Shown: positions 45,291-63,785, counted from the stretch's first letter. The stretch is 64,000 nt of DNA from Siphlonurus alternatus (GCA_949825025.1 OX463784.1:4637931-4701930); one strand, 5' to 3'. Numbers and translations are program-made. Notes: a model not told the origin generated them from the sequence alone.

Positions 45291-45673
45291 TGTCGATGAA
45301 TTTTAAACACAAAACAACAATGGAAATTATAACAGTAAGCACATAAATTTAGTTCAAAATATTGTGTTAAAAAAGTTGTTTTTAGTGCTCATAAAACATG
45401 TCATATGGAGAGTTGCTATTGTATGTATGAAAATAATCATAATAATATTTTTGTTTACAAGTAAAATAATTTTTTGTATCATAAAGAGTTTGCTATGAAA
45501 ATATAATACAGTTTAATATTAGACAAACATATATTCATATAATGTATGTAATATTATTGATATTTAATAATAATAATTTATTTCGAACAACTTTGGTTGT
45601 ATAGGACAACATAGATCACGTCAAATAAAATAATACATCTGTAATTAAACATGCAACCACAATAAAAAATGAC

Positions 45674-45965
45674 AATGGAGGCTTCAAGTGATGCGCTTTC
45701 GCTGCGCAACTTTTTGTCGCTAAGGTCCATCTTGCACTTGAAAATGAAGCAAAGTTTTTTTTTTACTTTTTCTCGGTTATAAATCAAGTAAAAAATCTAA
45801 ATCTTGAATTATCTACTTTATTTTTCAGTTTGGACCAAAGTTCCGTAAAGGAATTATCCCTGAAAAATCTTATTCTTGGTGAAAAAACGAATTCACGTTT
45901 TTTTTACATAGGTTTGGTATAGCGGGTGGGATCACCGAAAAATCAGCTGACTTGAAGCCTCCATT
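45674..45965. mobile_element. GGAGGCTTCAAG-ended MITE, D-E spacer
   Basis: Counterpart of 7100-7392 upstream of copy D, with the same ends. Confidence 0.6.
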
Positions 45966-46917
45966 GAAATCAATAAAAAAATAAGCCTTCATATTTATTA
46001 CATTCATTTTACACTGTATATTTAAGTCAGATATTGGAGACAATTTTATTTTCCAGAAATTTCTTTCCAAAAAACATGCTTTAAGAATAAAATTCAAATA
46101 CTATTAACAGTTGTTTTAATTTTGATTTAAAAAGAGAGTCAATAATATACAATAATACAATTAAATCAAAATGAAAAAATCGTCCAAAATGCAAATTAGA
46201 AATAAATATATATACTAGGGCGGGGGGGCCTTTACGAAAAGGCCCCAAATCAGTGTGCAGTGATCATTTGCAATGCCAGTCTTAATTTTTCAAAAAAAGT
46301 TTCAACGGGTTCGAAGAAATTTTAGGGGTTTTAATAGGGGGCTTGGATTTGATAATAATCATGTTGTGAAAAATATTTTTTCAAAAAATGTACAGAAATG
46401 AAAAATAAATAAAATTAGTAATAAAAAATAATATATAAAGCGAAGAAACAGCACCTCTGAGTCGAGTAGGTCCACTTTCTTGTCACCATTTATTACAAAG
46501 TCGTCAGCAACAGCAAAGCGAATCGTAGAAGGTGGGGCTATTAATCGGATGAAACCGGGAAAGCGGAATTCGGTAGAAGGACTTTTTAATCGGATGAAAC
46601 CGGGAAACCGAAAAGCTGAAGGGGGCTTATCAGAAGGAACCTGGTAGCGGACAGAGATTTAAAATAAATTCAGTAACCATTCACATTTTACCTTGCAAGT
46701 GTTGGTATCTGAGTCAACCTCGCTAGTCGGCGGTCAGAGAACGAATGACTGTTGAGAACGTCAACGACATTCTCAGAAATTTTGAAATCACGTCCTCTCG
46801 CCGTTCCCAACAATGCTTGTTTACCCGTTGCCATGGCAACGACGATCCACAAGCTGTGACGTCATGCACATTACGGGGCCGCTCGATTATTGGCGGCAAT
46901 CCGTTAAGGTAGAGATA

Positions 46918-47292
46918 ACGTCGAACAGCTGTTCGACGTAATCCCCTTTGATTAACATGTAAACCTTAGCAAATTGACAAAAATTCTGAAATTTTTTTGA
47001 GAGGCAGATATTAGTGCCTAAAAGCCATAGCAAAAGTTTCAAAAACATTTAACGAGCCGATTTTTTTAAATTAATTTTTTAGTTTGGCTCTCCATGGGAA
47101 AGCCCTATGCTGAAAATTAAAAAAATTAATTAAAAAAAATTGGCTCATTAAATCGTTTTAAAATTTTTTCTATGGCTTTAAGGCACTAATATCTGCCTCT
47201 CAAAAAAAATTCAGAATTTTTGTCAATTTGCTAAGGTTTACATGTTAATCAAAGGGCATTACGTCGATCAGCTGTTCGGCGTTATCTCTACC
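46918..47292. mobile_element. TTAA foldback MITE nested in Helitron-like element
   Basis: 375 bp, TTAA on both sides (46914-46917, 47293-47296). Ends GGTAGAGATAACGTCGA and its inverse. The best-preserved member of the family in this window. Confidence 0.9.
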
Positions 47293-47624
47293 TTAAACCG
47301 CGGTGCACGTGCTATATAATATGCATGAAACGTGTTTCCCACCCAATAATGATCACCAGCAGATTTAAATAATGCCGCCTGCTTTTTTTTTTTTTTAATT
47401 TTCCAGCTTCTCCGTTCATTTCCAGTTCTCGAAAGTACTAAATTCGAGTTTATGGCATAATTTTACATGATACTGGACTGTGATGTAGAATGAAGATTGA
47501 TATGGCTCGCAACGCGTAAGAATAAAAAACATGCGTTCGTCACGGGTCCGCCATTCATACGCAGCTCGGCTCCTTCGGAGACCTCGCCTAACCATAAAAT
47601 GGAATAAGATAGTGTTGGCCTTTC

Positions 47625-47745
47625 GAAATACAGCTCGGCTCGTTCCTCGCCTCGCTTAAAATTCTTGGATAGATGCGTGCGGGCAACGAATAACATTGCC
47701 AACTCATACGCAGCTCGGCTCGTTCCTCGCCTCGCTTAAAATTGA
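47625..47745. repeat. Direct repeat with CAGCTCGGCTCGTTCC
   Basis: CAGCTCGGCTCGTTCCTCGC plus the following CTCGCTTAAAATT occurs twice (about 47631 and 47711), and a partial copy CAGCTCGGCTCCTTCGG lies at about 47562. Confidence 0.7.
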
Positions 47746-47999
47746 ATATAAAATAAAATATTTATCTGAGCGTTAAATAGTGGTTTTTTTCAAACTCCAG
47801 GGATGTTTTTACCTATAGAAAGACAATTTAATATTTTATTTACCCTTAAATAACACCTGTACAGCGAAATCATGCATGAAATCAGCATAATAAGTGCATA
47901 TACGAAAAATAGGTATTTCGCCCGCCGCCATCTTGTTTTTCGAGATAGGCAAAATCCGAGGCCAGATTCGTGATCAGCGTGGTTGATATAGTCAGAAAC

Positions 48000-50110
48000 C
48001 GTCGAAAACTCAATTTCGATTTTTCCCCCTATCTTCCCCATGTATAAGCGGTGAGAGAAGGGGTACCCCTTCTGAAATTTTTGTCAAAAACATAAAAGTC
48101 CAAAAATCTCGAGAACTATAGGTTGCAGCTTAAATCTGAAGACTGCATCTTGTCCGGCTCAAAAAACTGGTCTAGAAAAGTTGGACCAATAATTTTTCGG
48201 GAGTCGCACTTTCCCGAAATCGGGATTTTGGATATCGAAAAATTCATATCTTCGATCGGGCCGCGTGGGCCCCCTATGTGCCGGAAAATTCCCAAATTTG
48301 GTTTTTGGGCATTGTTTTGGGTCCCCTACAACCTCCCGTCAAGAGTTTGCTTGAAAAAAAATTCCTTCCCCGAGTTTGGCGCAACCCGTAAAAAATGGGT
48401 ATTTCAGCCGGCAGATCCGCCCGCAATGCTAATCAAATGGCCCCATGTTATTCTTATGGGGATTTGAGACCAGGCTTTCGTTTTCAAAAAAATGCACTTC
48501 CGGTGGTCGCAGGGGGTCGAGTCGGGTATCAAATTGAAGGGCACATGGTGTAGAGTCCATAAAATGTCACAACAAAGTTGTGGGACGTTGCGCTCGGCCG
48601 CCATATTGGATCCAAAACGCGTACTTTGAAAGGGGGGCCCTGCGGGCCCCGTAAGACCCACATTCTTGAAACGCATATTTTTAGGCGTGGAAAACTTAGT
48701 TTTAACAGGATTCGACGAAAAAACACCATGTCAATATCGTAAAAAAAAAGTTATTCGGGAAAAGGATGCGTTTCCTATGTTATCCTTATGGGAGGAGGTT
48801 GTTTTGCATTTCCCGCTTGCCTGGGCTAATTCTCATAGTTGGCATCGATTTGAAAAAAGTTTCTGAAAGAAGAAAAGTGTGGACAACTTTCATACTGCGC
48901 GAAATTTTCGAATTCAGGTGTGCTCAAAAGTTATTCGAGGGGAAAAGTGGTCGATTTTTAGCATGCGTAAACCCTATGTTCCCATGCGATTTTTTGAGTT
49001 TTTTGAAAATCGAAAAATCGAGCCGTAGAAAAGTTAGGACTTGTCAAGAGCTTTCAGAAAAAGTCTCAAACTTGTTCCTAGCCGAAAAATTGACAAAACT
49101 GTTGGGAGGGTTCACCAGATTGAAGCTAGCGAAAGAGCTTTTAAAAACTACCCCTCTGGAGGAAGCCCAAAGAGCCCCAGGGGCTCAAATTGATATTGGT
49201 CAAATAGTCCGTTAAATTTGGGTCCTGATGGGTCCCAATAAAAGAACCGGGGGCTCCTTCGGGGCCCCCTTTATGGGGTCCAAAAATAAAAGTTGCACCC
49301 CTAGGGGTTTTTGGTGCCATACTGTACGGATCCGGCCATAGCACGATAAGTATGCTATGGAGGTGCCATGTTTGTATTTGGCGAAGCTGCGTCGTCTGTC
49401 GGGACACACTTTTGCTGTAGGAACCTCCACCGTAGCTCTTCAATCTAATGATTTAAGGCAAAGGCCGTAAAACACCTTTTTTTTGAGGTCCCAAACTTCC
49501 GGGGCCCGCAGCCGCGGAACCAAAACAGATAGGAGGGAGCTCACATGAAGCTAAAAGATGCCCGACACAGTCTTCTAAACGATTCGACCAAAAAAAGTTT
49601 CAGTTTCCAACAATAAATGACTTTTATGGCAAAAACCGCAAAAACGGCAATTTTTTTCGAAAAAAACACTAAAACAGCGATAAAAAATTTTTGGGGCAAA
49701 AATTCAAAAATAACACCTCCCATATAAAAGTTTACGTCCCGGGCTACATTTCGCCCATTGGGACCTAAGCTCTAACTCTCAAAACCGCTTACCGGTGGTA
49801 TTTTAAAAAAATTAACATTATCGCTTATGGCGGGCGAACGGTGCGCCGGACGCCATCTTTGAAGGCAAAAAGTAGGGGTAACGCACCTCACCTAAAGCCG
49901 TTTTTGGGGTCAAAACGTCATTTTTCGGAAATTTTTGAAATTTCGGGAATTTTGGAAATACCCTCCGGGAATTTTTGGGAATTTTTGGATTTTGAAAATG
50001 ACGGGTGGGGCCCTTCGGGTCCCACCCGGGACGCGCCCTGCGGGCGCGGCGGGGCCCTGCGGGCCCCGCGGAGGGCCCTCCGGGCCCCTCAAAGATTCTT
50101 GACCATACAT
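48000..50110. other. GC-rich block with many short GC hairpins
   Basis: Base composition is unlike the rest of the window. Short perfect hairpins recur: near 48638 (GGGGCCC-TGC-GGGCCCC type), 49170, 49240, 50008-50030, 50036-50050, 50052-50070 and 50078-50095. ORFs of 60-150 codons are scattered on both strands and resemble no family I recognise. Likely non-coding cargo of the Helitron-like element. Confidence 0.6.
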
Positions 50111-50775
50111 TTCAAATCAGAGATTTAGTGCTTTTAATATAATATAATATATATTTTTACTTCGCCTGACTGTTGTTTCTCGTTGTTAGTAAACAAAGTG
50201 TTGTTGCTTGTGTAATGCCCGCTAATGTCTGTCGTATATTAGCTTAATGAATATGACCGTTAATTATACAGTTGAAACATTTACTTAGCGCCAACAATGC
50301 CACTACGTTCTCTGCTCTGGTGGAAAAATTAGGCACTACGTCATCTCATGTTTAACAATGAAAAAGACTTCATGCGACAGACATTATAAACAATGGTTTA
50401 TTACAACCATTGCGAGTAGAAGACTTTGGTAGACTGGATGCTCTTCTTACAAGCTCCAAAATTGCAAAGCTACATCTCTTGCAGTTATATTTTGAATATT
50501 TTCTTTTTCTAAAACTAGCTTATTGAGAAATGAAAAGAAAAAATTCCATATCAAATAGCTTCACCACAAAAAAAAAATTTAAATTTGATGTTTCGAAGGC
50601 ATTAGCAAGCAGTCTTATGGTTCAGAAAACAGCTTTTTGCTCTTAATTTGTCTGAACTAAATATGTTACAAATTAAAAAATACCTACGTAATCAATTATG
50701 AATTTTTTAATGTATTTTCAAATAAAAAATATATTAAATAAAAAAATACAAAGTAGTTTTTTCGAAAAAAAAAAA

Positions 50776-50901
50776 ATGAAATTCCCTAAGGGAACCAACC
50801 CACAAATATATGAAGATTATTTTCCGGAAAAACGGAAAACCGATATCTTTGCAGGAAATTATTCTTTATCTCTAATAGCAGTAAATGAGATTAATCGTTA
50901 A
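50776..50901 (+). pseudogene. Short ORF fragment, counterpart of 8271-8396
   Basis: Same length and stop as 8271-8396. Part of the A/D-type upstream region. Confidence 0.3.
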
Positions 50902-51618
50902 TACCTTTTCTTCTAAATAAAAAAAAATATTTTGAATTCTCTTTCATGCATTAATTAGTATTTTCAATTATTAAATTCTTTAAACTGAGAATAATATTTA
51001 TAATTTAAAATATATTTTAAAACAAAATTACTAGACTCTGTGTTTTGTATATAGGAAACAATGAAATAATTCTGTATAATAAGTTAATAAGTAAAGCGCG
51101 GAAAAAAGTTATTTTGCCTTTTTGTGCACATGAGGACTATTTTGTTGTCCTTTAGGATGTCCACTGATCTCCGGAAAAGGATTAAAATGAGCCTATATAA
51201 AAAAAGACTATTTAGACTATTTTTTTATTTTGAGACTATTTTGGCAAAATATGACTTTTTGTGACTTTTTGACATAATTTTAGTGCATTTCAGCTCTTTA
51301 CTTCACATCGCAAAAAAAGTAAGTAAAGAAACAAAGACTTCAATCTGTGTATGGGACGTCTGTGTAAAGAGAAAAAAAAAATCTAAACACACTTTTTAAA
51401 TAGAACTTTTGAAACGACTTTTTGCTGCATTTTTTTTAAAGTGACTTTTTTATAGACTATTTTATAAAAAAGTGACTTTTTTGTAGTCCATTTTCCAAAA
51501 ATAAGTTGAATTTTTAGGCGCCTATTTTAAAAAAAAAAATGTGACTTTTTTCCGTGCTCTAATAATAAGTAATAAGTTGAAAAAGGATTGTCTTCAACTC
51601 ATATATCATATTATGTAC

Positions 51619-51943
51619 CAATGCCCACTGTATCAAGGCCTGCGCAACTGCGAAGCGCGCGAAACAAAGTAGTAGTCCTTCCCCTTTGCTATAGTATTGT
51701 AAAATTCAAATTAAATCCAATAGACATAATTTTTTCTTGATATTTTCACACCCCAGGCATAATTTCTAAACCCCGTATCTTGCTGTGTGTAAAGTTTCAA
51801 AACTATAGCATCATTCCTACCATGGAAATTTCGGGGTGAAATTAGCATGTAACTCAATGGGAAATTGAAAATCTAGGACTACTATTTCAAAAAACAATCG
51901 AGATCGATATTATAGTGCGCAGGCCTTGATACAGTAAGCATTG
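51619..51943. mobile_element. CCAATGCCCACT-ended element, D-E spacer
   Basis: Orthologue of 9121-9447. Confidence 0.72.
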
Positions 51944-53788
51944 CATATAACCGTCTAAACTTGATCTTTTTACGTCTAAAACACATCTTATTTTCTCTTC
52001 GCTCAAAATGAGGATGAAAATAAGATAATATATTTTTAACATTTTATGCTCAAGAAGAAGAAAAAAGACATAATCTCGTCTTTTCTGCTATAAAATGGAA
52101 AAGAAGAGGAAATTAGATAAGAGAAGAGCTTAATAGAGTATAAAAGATGAAATTTATTTCAACTTGGTATAAAATAATATATAAATTGATTTACTTTAAT
52201 ACATATCTGAAAGGCTCCTTATTAAATTACTTAAAAAAAAATGCAAACAGTACATTTTTAATATTTTAATATTTTAACATTATCACATTACATATGTTGT
52301 GAAAAGCTGTGTTATTATAAATTGAGTATGTTGCGAAACGAAAGAATTTATTACATTAATATATTGTTCTCTCAGCGTCTGCATTTTAAGAAAAACAATA
52401 ACTTTGTAACGTCTGCATATTTTATGTTATGTTTCTACACGATTAACAAATCATGCTTTGATAATTGTTGTTAAGCATTTTCTTTTAATATTATAAATAA
52501 TTTTTACACTAAAAATAATATTATATTATATAAAGAAAATGAAAAAAACACAGAAAAATAAAATAATATTACACTTATTATTTTTAATATTATTATAATA
52601 ATTATTAAAAGGTTGGTATTTTTTAACATATATATTATAATAATCCAAATATCAGAACTTATTTATTCAAATTTGTAATTTGAGTACAATATTTTAGTTA
52701 TATATTGAATTTAATTATATAATGCAATTTCAACTTTTAACATGTATATTATGTCCAAGAAATTAAATATTTATTTTAAAAGCAATATAAAGTTTAAAAA
52801 CAGAGGATGCTATATAATTCAATATATTTACTTAAAAATAAATATGAAGCCTCAAGTCAGCTGATTTTGCGGTGTTCCCACCATCATATCCAAACCCATG
52901 TAAAAAAAACTCGAAATTGTCTTTTTGGTATTAAAGAATTTTTTTAACGGAAAATAATTAAGTTCTTGATTCATTATCAGAAGAACTCTCAATAGGGGGG
53001 GAGGAGATATTTTAAAATTCATAGGTTTAATAGTTACTGAGAAAAAATTAAAATTTTCTAACATGGTCATTTATGGAGAAAATTTTACTGCCGAGGAAAA
53101 CTTGAAGCCTCCATTTCCTGTTGAGGAAATGAGCCCTGACCTACGACAATCCTGATCAAGATCTTATTTAAAAAAAATTCTTTAACACCAAAAATAGCAA
53201 TTTAGATTTTTTTTTTTTTTTTTTTACATTTTTTGACCCAGCCGCTTCTCTTTGTGGCCGTGTGTCAACACTGAATAGCCGACATTACAAGCTGTTTAAA
53301 TGGGAACTTTAGGGTGGATGTTGTATTTTTGTACCCAGTACTTTTAAACTACCTATGATATATGATATATATTAATGACAAGGTTAGGGCTTGATCCTTT
53401 CAAAATATTTGTCAACAATAAGTGAGGATTTCGACTATAACTTAACTGGCAATATATTCCAATAGAAATTTTTTTATCATTATTCTCAAAATTTTTACCT
53501 TTTTTTATACATGAAAAGGCTTTTCTGCTTTTTAATAAGTTTTGTCACTGAACAAAATTAATAATTCACTACCTCTATAATGTCAATGCAAATTAATATT
53601 AACTATTTTTATCAATGTTACATTGTAACATAATTTAAATTAAATTTGTTGATAAGAGGTGTTAATTGATGCTAAAATGCATCGCTAGTATACTAGTACA
53701 TAACAGGTTAGTACATTAATTAAGTAATTAATTATAATTAAATATTTATTTAAATAAATAAACAATTAAAATCTTTTTTCAACTACTC

Positions 53789-53794
53789 TTTATT
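53789..53794 (-). terminator. Polyadenylation signal of copy E
   Basis: AATAAA about 65 bases after the stop, in the conserved block shared with B, C and D. Confidence 0.6.
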
Positions 53795-53858
53795 CTTAAA
53801 GGTAAAACAATAATTTAATTAAGACTACATTATTTTACCACATATTAATTACATTATT

Positions 53859-59689
<5,831 letters not shown>

Positions 59690-59815
59690 GATTCCTCGTG
59701 TTCTCTGAATGAAGTGTCTCGTTGCTGTCAGTTTTTATAACGAGACCACAGAGTATTGTCAGCAAGTTGTAGAGAACTGGGGCGTGATGACCGGAGCACA
59801 ATTTCTGCAGTGTCA
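59690..59815 (-). promoter_or_regulatory. Core promoter of copy E
   Basis: TATA at 59733-59740, with the leader identical in layout to A, C and D. Sequence upstream to about 61480 matches the upstream regions of B and C. Confidence 0.65.
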
Positions 59816-59829
59816 ATGCATTTTAAACA

Positions 59830-61479
59830 CAAAACAATAATGGAAATTATAACTATAGTAAGCACATAAATTTAGTTCAAAATAATGTGTTAAAAAAGTT
59901 GTTTTTAGTGCTCATAAAACATAACATATTGGGAGTTGGTATATATCTATTGTATGAGCTTTACCATAAGGCTATAGCTGCATGTTAAATGCCTCCGAAT
60001 CACCAGCTTTTAAAATTTTTTGTGGAGTGAAGCTACTTCTTGAGATATAATATTTTGGTTTCCATTTCTCCATAGAAGGCAGGATAAGCTATTTTTAGAA
60101 AATAAATTATTGAAAAAATTTTTTTTCACTTACTCTACTTTAATTTATTCATATAAAAAAATATTATTATATTATATTATATTATATTATATTATATTAT
60201 ATTATATTATATTATATTATATTATATTATATTATATTATATTATATTATATTATATTATATTATATTATATTATATTATATTATATTATATTATATTAT
60301 ATTATATTATATTATATTATATTATATTATATTATATTATATTATATTATATTATATTATATTATTTTATTTTATTTTATAATATTACTCCTCGGATACT
60401 ATCCCCTTCTATTCATAGATGTTTTAAAGTAAGATTATTAGGTGTGATTGTAAATATACATAAACAGTATGATCTTTGAATTTATTAATGCTTTTACTTC
60501 TAAATACATAACAAATTGTTTTGAATTCACATTCATGCTTTAATTAATATTTTCAATTTTTAATAAACTCTTTAAACTGAGAATAAAAATTTAAAAAATT
60601 TTCAAAAACAAAATTACTAGACTCTGTGTTTTGTAGGAAACTATAAGTAAATATAAAAATCTATGTAATACGTGTACTCTAGTTGAAAAATTACGTCTTC
60701 AGCTCATTCTCTACACGTCTAAACCTAATCTTTTTACATCCAAATCACATCTTAATTCCACTTCGCTCAAAGTGAGGATGAAAATAAGATTTTCCAACAT
60801 TTTATTCTCGTAATATTTTTCCTCTAATATGGTTCAAAATAAGAGGAAATTAGACAAGAGGAGAGCTTAAAGCGAATAAAAGATGAAATTTATTTCAACT
60901 GGGGATAAAATAACATAAAAATTGAATTAATTTAACAATATACTTTAAAAGGCTCTTTATTAAATTACTTTGAAAAAAATGCAAACAGTACATTTTTAAT
61001 ATTAACTGTAACGTTTCCACATAACATATATAATTATTATGAAAAGCTGTGTAATTATTAATGTGAATATGTTGCGAAATGAAAGAGTTTATTATAATAA
61101 TTGTTGTCTCAGCGTCTGCATATTAAGAATAACAATAACTTGGAAACGTCTGCTTATTATATCTTGTGTTTCTACACGATAAACAAACCAGCTGGCTTTA
61201 ATAATTGTTTTTAAGCATTTTCTTTTAATATTATAAATAATTTTTAACACTTAGTACCATAATATACATTATATAATAAAGAAAATGTAAAAAGTGAGAA
61301 GAAAACAAAATAACATAACACTGATTATTTTTAAATATTTTAAATAATAATATTATGGATGATATTTTTGAAGATACTATATTTAAATCCAAACATTAGA
61401 ATTTATATATTCAAATTTGAGTACAATATTTTGGTTGTATTGAATTTAGTTATACAATTTCAACTTTTGATAATAAAAA
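59830..61479. other. Copy E upstream region
   Basis: Matches the upstream regions of B and C as far as about 61480, where homology stops at a TTAA-family MITE. No gene seen. Confidence 0.65.
60166..60365. repeat. (ATTAT)n pentanucleotide repeat
   Basis: About 40 units upstream of copy E, giving a spurious 90-residue ORF of YIILYYI repeats. Confidence 0.97.
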
Positions 61480-61735
61480 ACTTAAACTCAATTTAATGAG
61501 CGGATTTTTCTTAATAAATTTATTTAATTATCAGCATAGGGCTTTCCCATGGAAAACAAATAAAATAAATTAATTAAAAAAATCGACTCGTTAAATTGTT
61601 TTGAAATTTTTTCTTTGACTTTTAGGCACTGATTTCTGCCTTTCAAAAAAAAATCAGAATTTTCGTGAATTTCGTAAAGTTTACATTTTAGTCTAAGTAG
61701 AGTAAGTCGAACAGCTTATCGACGTTACCTCTACC
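61480..61735. mobile_element. Left-truncated TTAA foldback MITE at the array boundary
   Basis: The right end CGACGTTACCTCTACC is followed by TTAA (61736-61739). The left terminus is missing where array homology stops. Confidence 0.65.
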
Positions 61736-61924
61736 TTAACATGTGATTTAAAAAGTCAGTTATTCCTACTCCTGCCCCCCTCCCCCTTGGTAAAGGTATA
61801 GAGACAAAAAGAAACTTAGTAGTGCTATAGAGTTAATATTTAATTTATTATTTAGGAGAATTATTTTCTTTTGTCTAATTTCTCAACAAGATCAGCAGTT
61901 TTCACGTCGTGTAAAGGAATATTA

Positions 61925-62071
61925 TGGGTGCGATTCACGAAGCAGTTAGCCAGGTTTCTGACCATGTTTAGCGTTTAATTATACCTGTTTTACGTGTTAA
62001 ACCACCTAGTTAAAAGTAGTTACGCTAAACGTGTTTACATACCTGGCTAACTGCTTTTCGATTCGCGCCCA
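61925..62071. mobile_element. 147-bp hairpin MITE
   Basis: TA on both sides. Ends TGGGTGCGATTC/GAATCGCGCCCA, and inner arms AAGCAGTTAGCCAGG are inverted at CCTGGCTAACTGCTT. Confidence 0.8.
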
Positions 62072-62277
62072 TATTTTTAATACGTAGTGTATTGACTCTT
62101 AGCATAACTAGATTAAAGTAAAATTGCCAAAAATTTACATTAATTTATATTAATTGGGATTAAAACCATTTTTAGTGTTATTATGCCTCTATTTGGTACT
62201 TTTACATGTTATATTCCCACCTTCAATAACATTATAATGCGTAGATAACAATAGAGTATCATCCTCAAAATTATTTA

Positions 62278-62518
62278 TTGCAAAAATGAATAGACGGTGC
62301 AAAGTTATGCCACCCTGAGTTCTTACCTAGAGGCCAGGATATATTGCTAAAAATGTTCGGCAACGTTCCGTTTGAACTCAAACTACTTTTAGGTCACTTT
62401 TAGAGGTGTCACTTTCTCTGTTTTTTCAATAAATTTTTGAAAATACTACTCGGATTCCAGAAAAACTGAAAAAAATCAAAGCAGAAAAACTTTGGACAGC
62501 CTCTATCAATTTCTGAAA
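62278..62518. mobile_element. TA MITE of the same family outside the array
   Basis: TA-flanked. Starts TTGCAAAAATGAATAGACGG and ends CCTCTATCAATTTCTGAAA. A degenerate copy in single-copy sequence, which shows the family is mobile and not just duplicated with the array. Confidence 0.55.
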
Positions 62519-62878
62519 TATATATATTTTTATATTATTAGGTCAATACTGCATTTGTATCTATTTGTATTGGATGAAATAATAAATAAAACATTCAAAA
62601 AAGGATCATTGATCACAATAAACAACTATAAATTTCTTGTCCACATTGAGGGATTTTAACACGATTCAACTTGGTGGGCGTAACTACTATACTTCAGCAT
62701 ACACGAGGTAAGTTTTCACTCAAATAACATTTTACCTTTAACAGGAAAGTATTTTAAATAAACATTATTATAAAACAACAAATATAATGCGATAGTGTCT
62801 TTAAAAAAAATGTACAGTCGTTGCTTCAGATAATTTCCCTTTACAGCCTTGTTAATCACCATGCCCCGTAAGAATAAC

Positions 62879-63206
62879 CAATGCCCACTCCATCAAGGCC
62901 TGCGCACTATAATATCGATCTCGATTATTTTTTTTGAAATAGTTGTCCTAGATTTTCAATTTCCCATTGAGTTACATGCTAATTTCACCCCGAAATTTCC
63001 ATGGAAGGAGTGATTCTAAAATTTTGAAACTTTACACACACAGCAAGATAAGGGGTTTAGAAATTATGTCTGGGGTGTGAAAATATCAAGAAAAAAATAT
63101 TTCTAATGGATTTAATTTGAATTTGACAATGACATAGCAAATGGGGTGAACTATTATTTCGTTTCACGCGCTTTGCAGTGCGCAGGCCTTAGTGGAGTTG
63201 GCATTG
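62879..63206. mobile_element. CCAATGCCCACT-ended element, independent insertion
   Basis: Same element in inverted orientation at a new site outside the array, flanked by AATAA on both sides (5-bp duplication). Its termini pair better (CCAATGCC...GGCATTGG) than those of the array copies. Confidence 0.78.
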
Positions 63207-63255
63207 GAATAACACAGAGGGAAATTTTCCAAGGCGATGAGCGTACTTTAATTCT

Positions 63256-63516
63256 TTAATTGTTTCTCAAAACCAAATATCTCAGCTCGTGATGAAATAG
63301 ATTAGTTCTGATGAGGACTCTGAGGGTCACTGGCGGTGGATCGAGACCGGACAAGCTCTCAATTTCACCAACTAGCTGCCCGGCACTCCTAACGGTGGAA
63401 CAGCGGAGAACTGTTTGTTCATCTGCGACCGTGACGTCACTTTTGGGACGTGGTGCGACCACGAGTGTATCTTCATGAAAAACTACGTCTCTGAAGAGAA
63501 GTCCCAGTGACGTCAT
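63256..63516 (-). CDS. Uncharacterised 86-codon ORF (weak)
   Basis: Open from ATG at 63516 to TAA at 63256, with an in-frame stop shortly upstream of the ATG. Base composition is more balanced than in surrounding DNA. It contains DPPPVTLRVLIRTN and no motif I recognise. No TATA box or splice support can be assigned; TGACGTCA motifs lie within and just upstream. It could be an exon of a neighbouring gene or chance in a GC-richer patch. Confidence 0.3.
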   Translation of the reverse strand: MTSLGLLFRDVVFHEDTLVVAPRPKSDVTVADEQTVLRCSTVRSAGQLVGEIESLSGLDPPPVTLRVLIRTNLFHHELRYLVLRNN

Positions 63517-63620
63517 CGGGGTGTGACGTCATTGTCGCGAATACCTACAGTGACGGTTCCCGGACAACTCGGAGCGTGGTCAACTGGGAGCCGGACAGCT
63601 CGGAGCCAAACGTGTTTCTA

Positions 63621-63785
63621 GGACAACTCGGAGCACGGACAGCTCGGAGCGCCGACATCCTGGAGCCAAGGCAGGACAACTCGGAGCACGGACAGCTCGG
63701 AGCGCGGACGTCCTGGAGCCAAGGCAGGACAACTCGGAGCACGGACAGCTCGGAGCGCGGACATCCTGGAGCCTAGCTATAAAGG
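63621..63785. repeat. 53-bp minisatellite, three units
   Basis: Units start at 63621, 63674 and 63727. Each is GGACAACTCGGAGCAC, GGACAGCTCGGAGCGC, then GGACATCCTGGAGCC plus AAGGCA, so it is itself built of a 16-bp subunit. Degenerate subunits extend left to about 63550. Confidence 0.92.

Larger units (their letters stand above)
46215..50123 (-). mobile_element. Helitron-like 3.9-kb insertion (candidate)
   Basis: Read on the minus strand, the left edge has a Helitron-type 3' end: a 9-bp-stem hairpin (46225-46246, GGGGCCTTT/AAAGGCCCC) followed by about 10 bases and CTAG, next to T. A candidate 5' end TCTCTGATTTG preceded by A is at 50123. The A spacer has the uninterrupted run around 7630-7650, although about 25 A+T-rich bases right of 50123 have no counterpart, so the 5' edge is tentative. 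No Rep/helicase ORF was seen, so it would be non-autonomous. It contains a nested TTAA MITE. Confidence 0.55.
45291..53780. other. D-E intergenic spacer
   Basis: A-type upstream sequence interrupted at 46215-50123 by a GC-rich Helitron-like element, then the common block with elements at 51619 and 52836. No gene recognised. Confidence 0.65.

Noticed and set aside
48123..49443. ORFs of 66-149 residues in the GC-rich block
   Set aside because: Overlapping ORFs on both strands with no family resemblance; GC-rich sequence has fewer chance stops.
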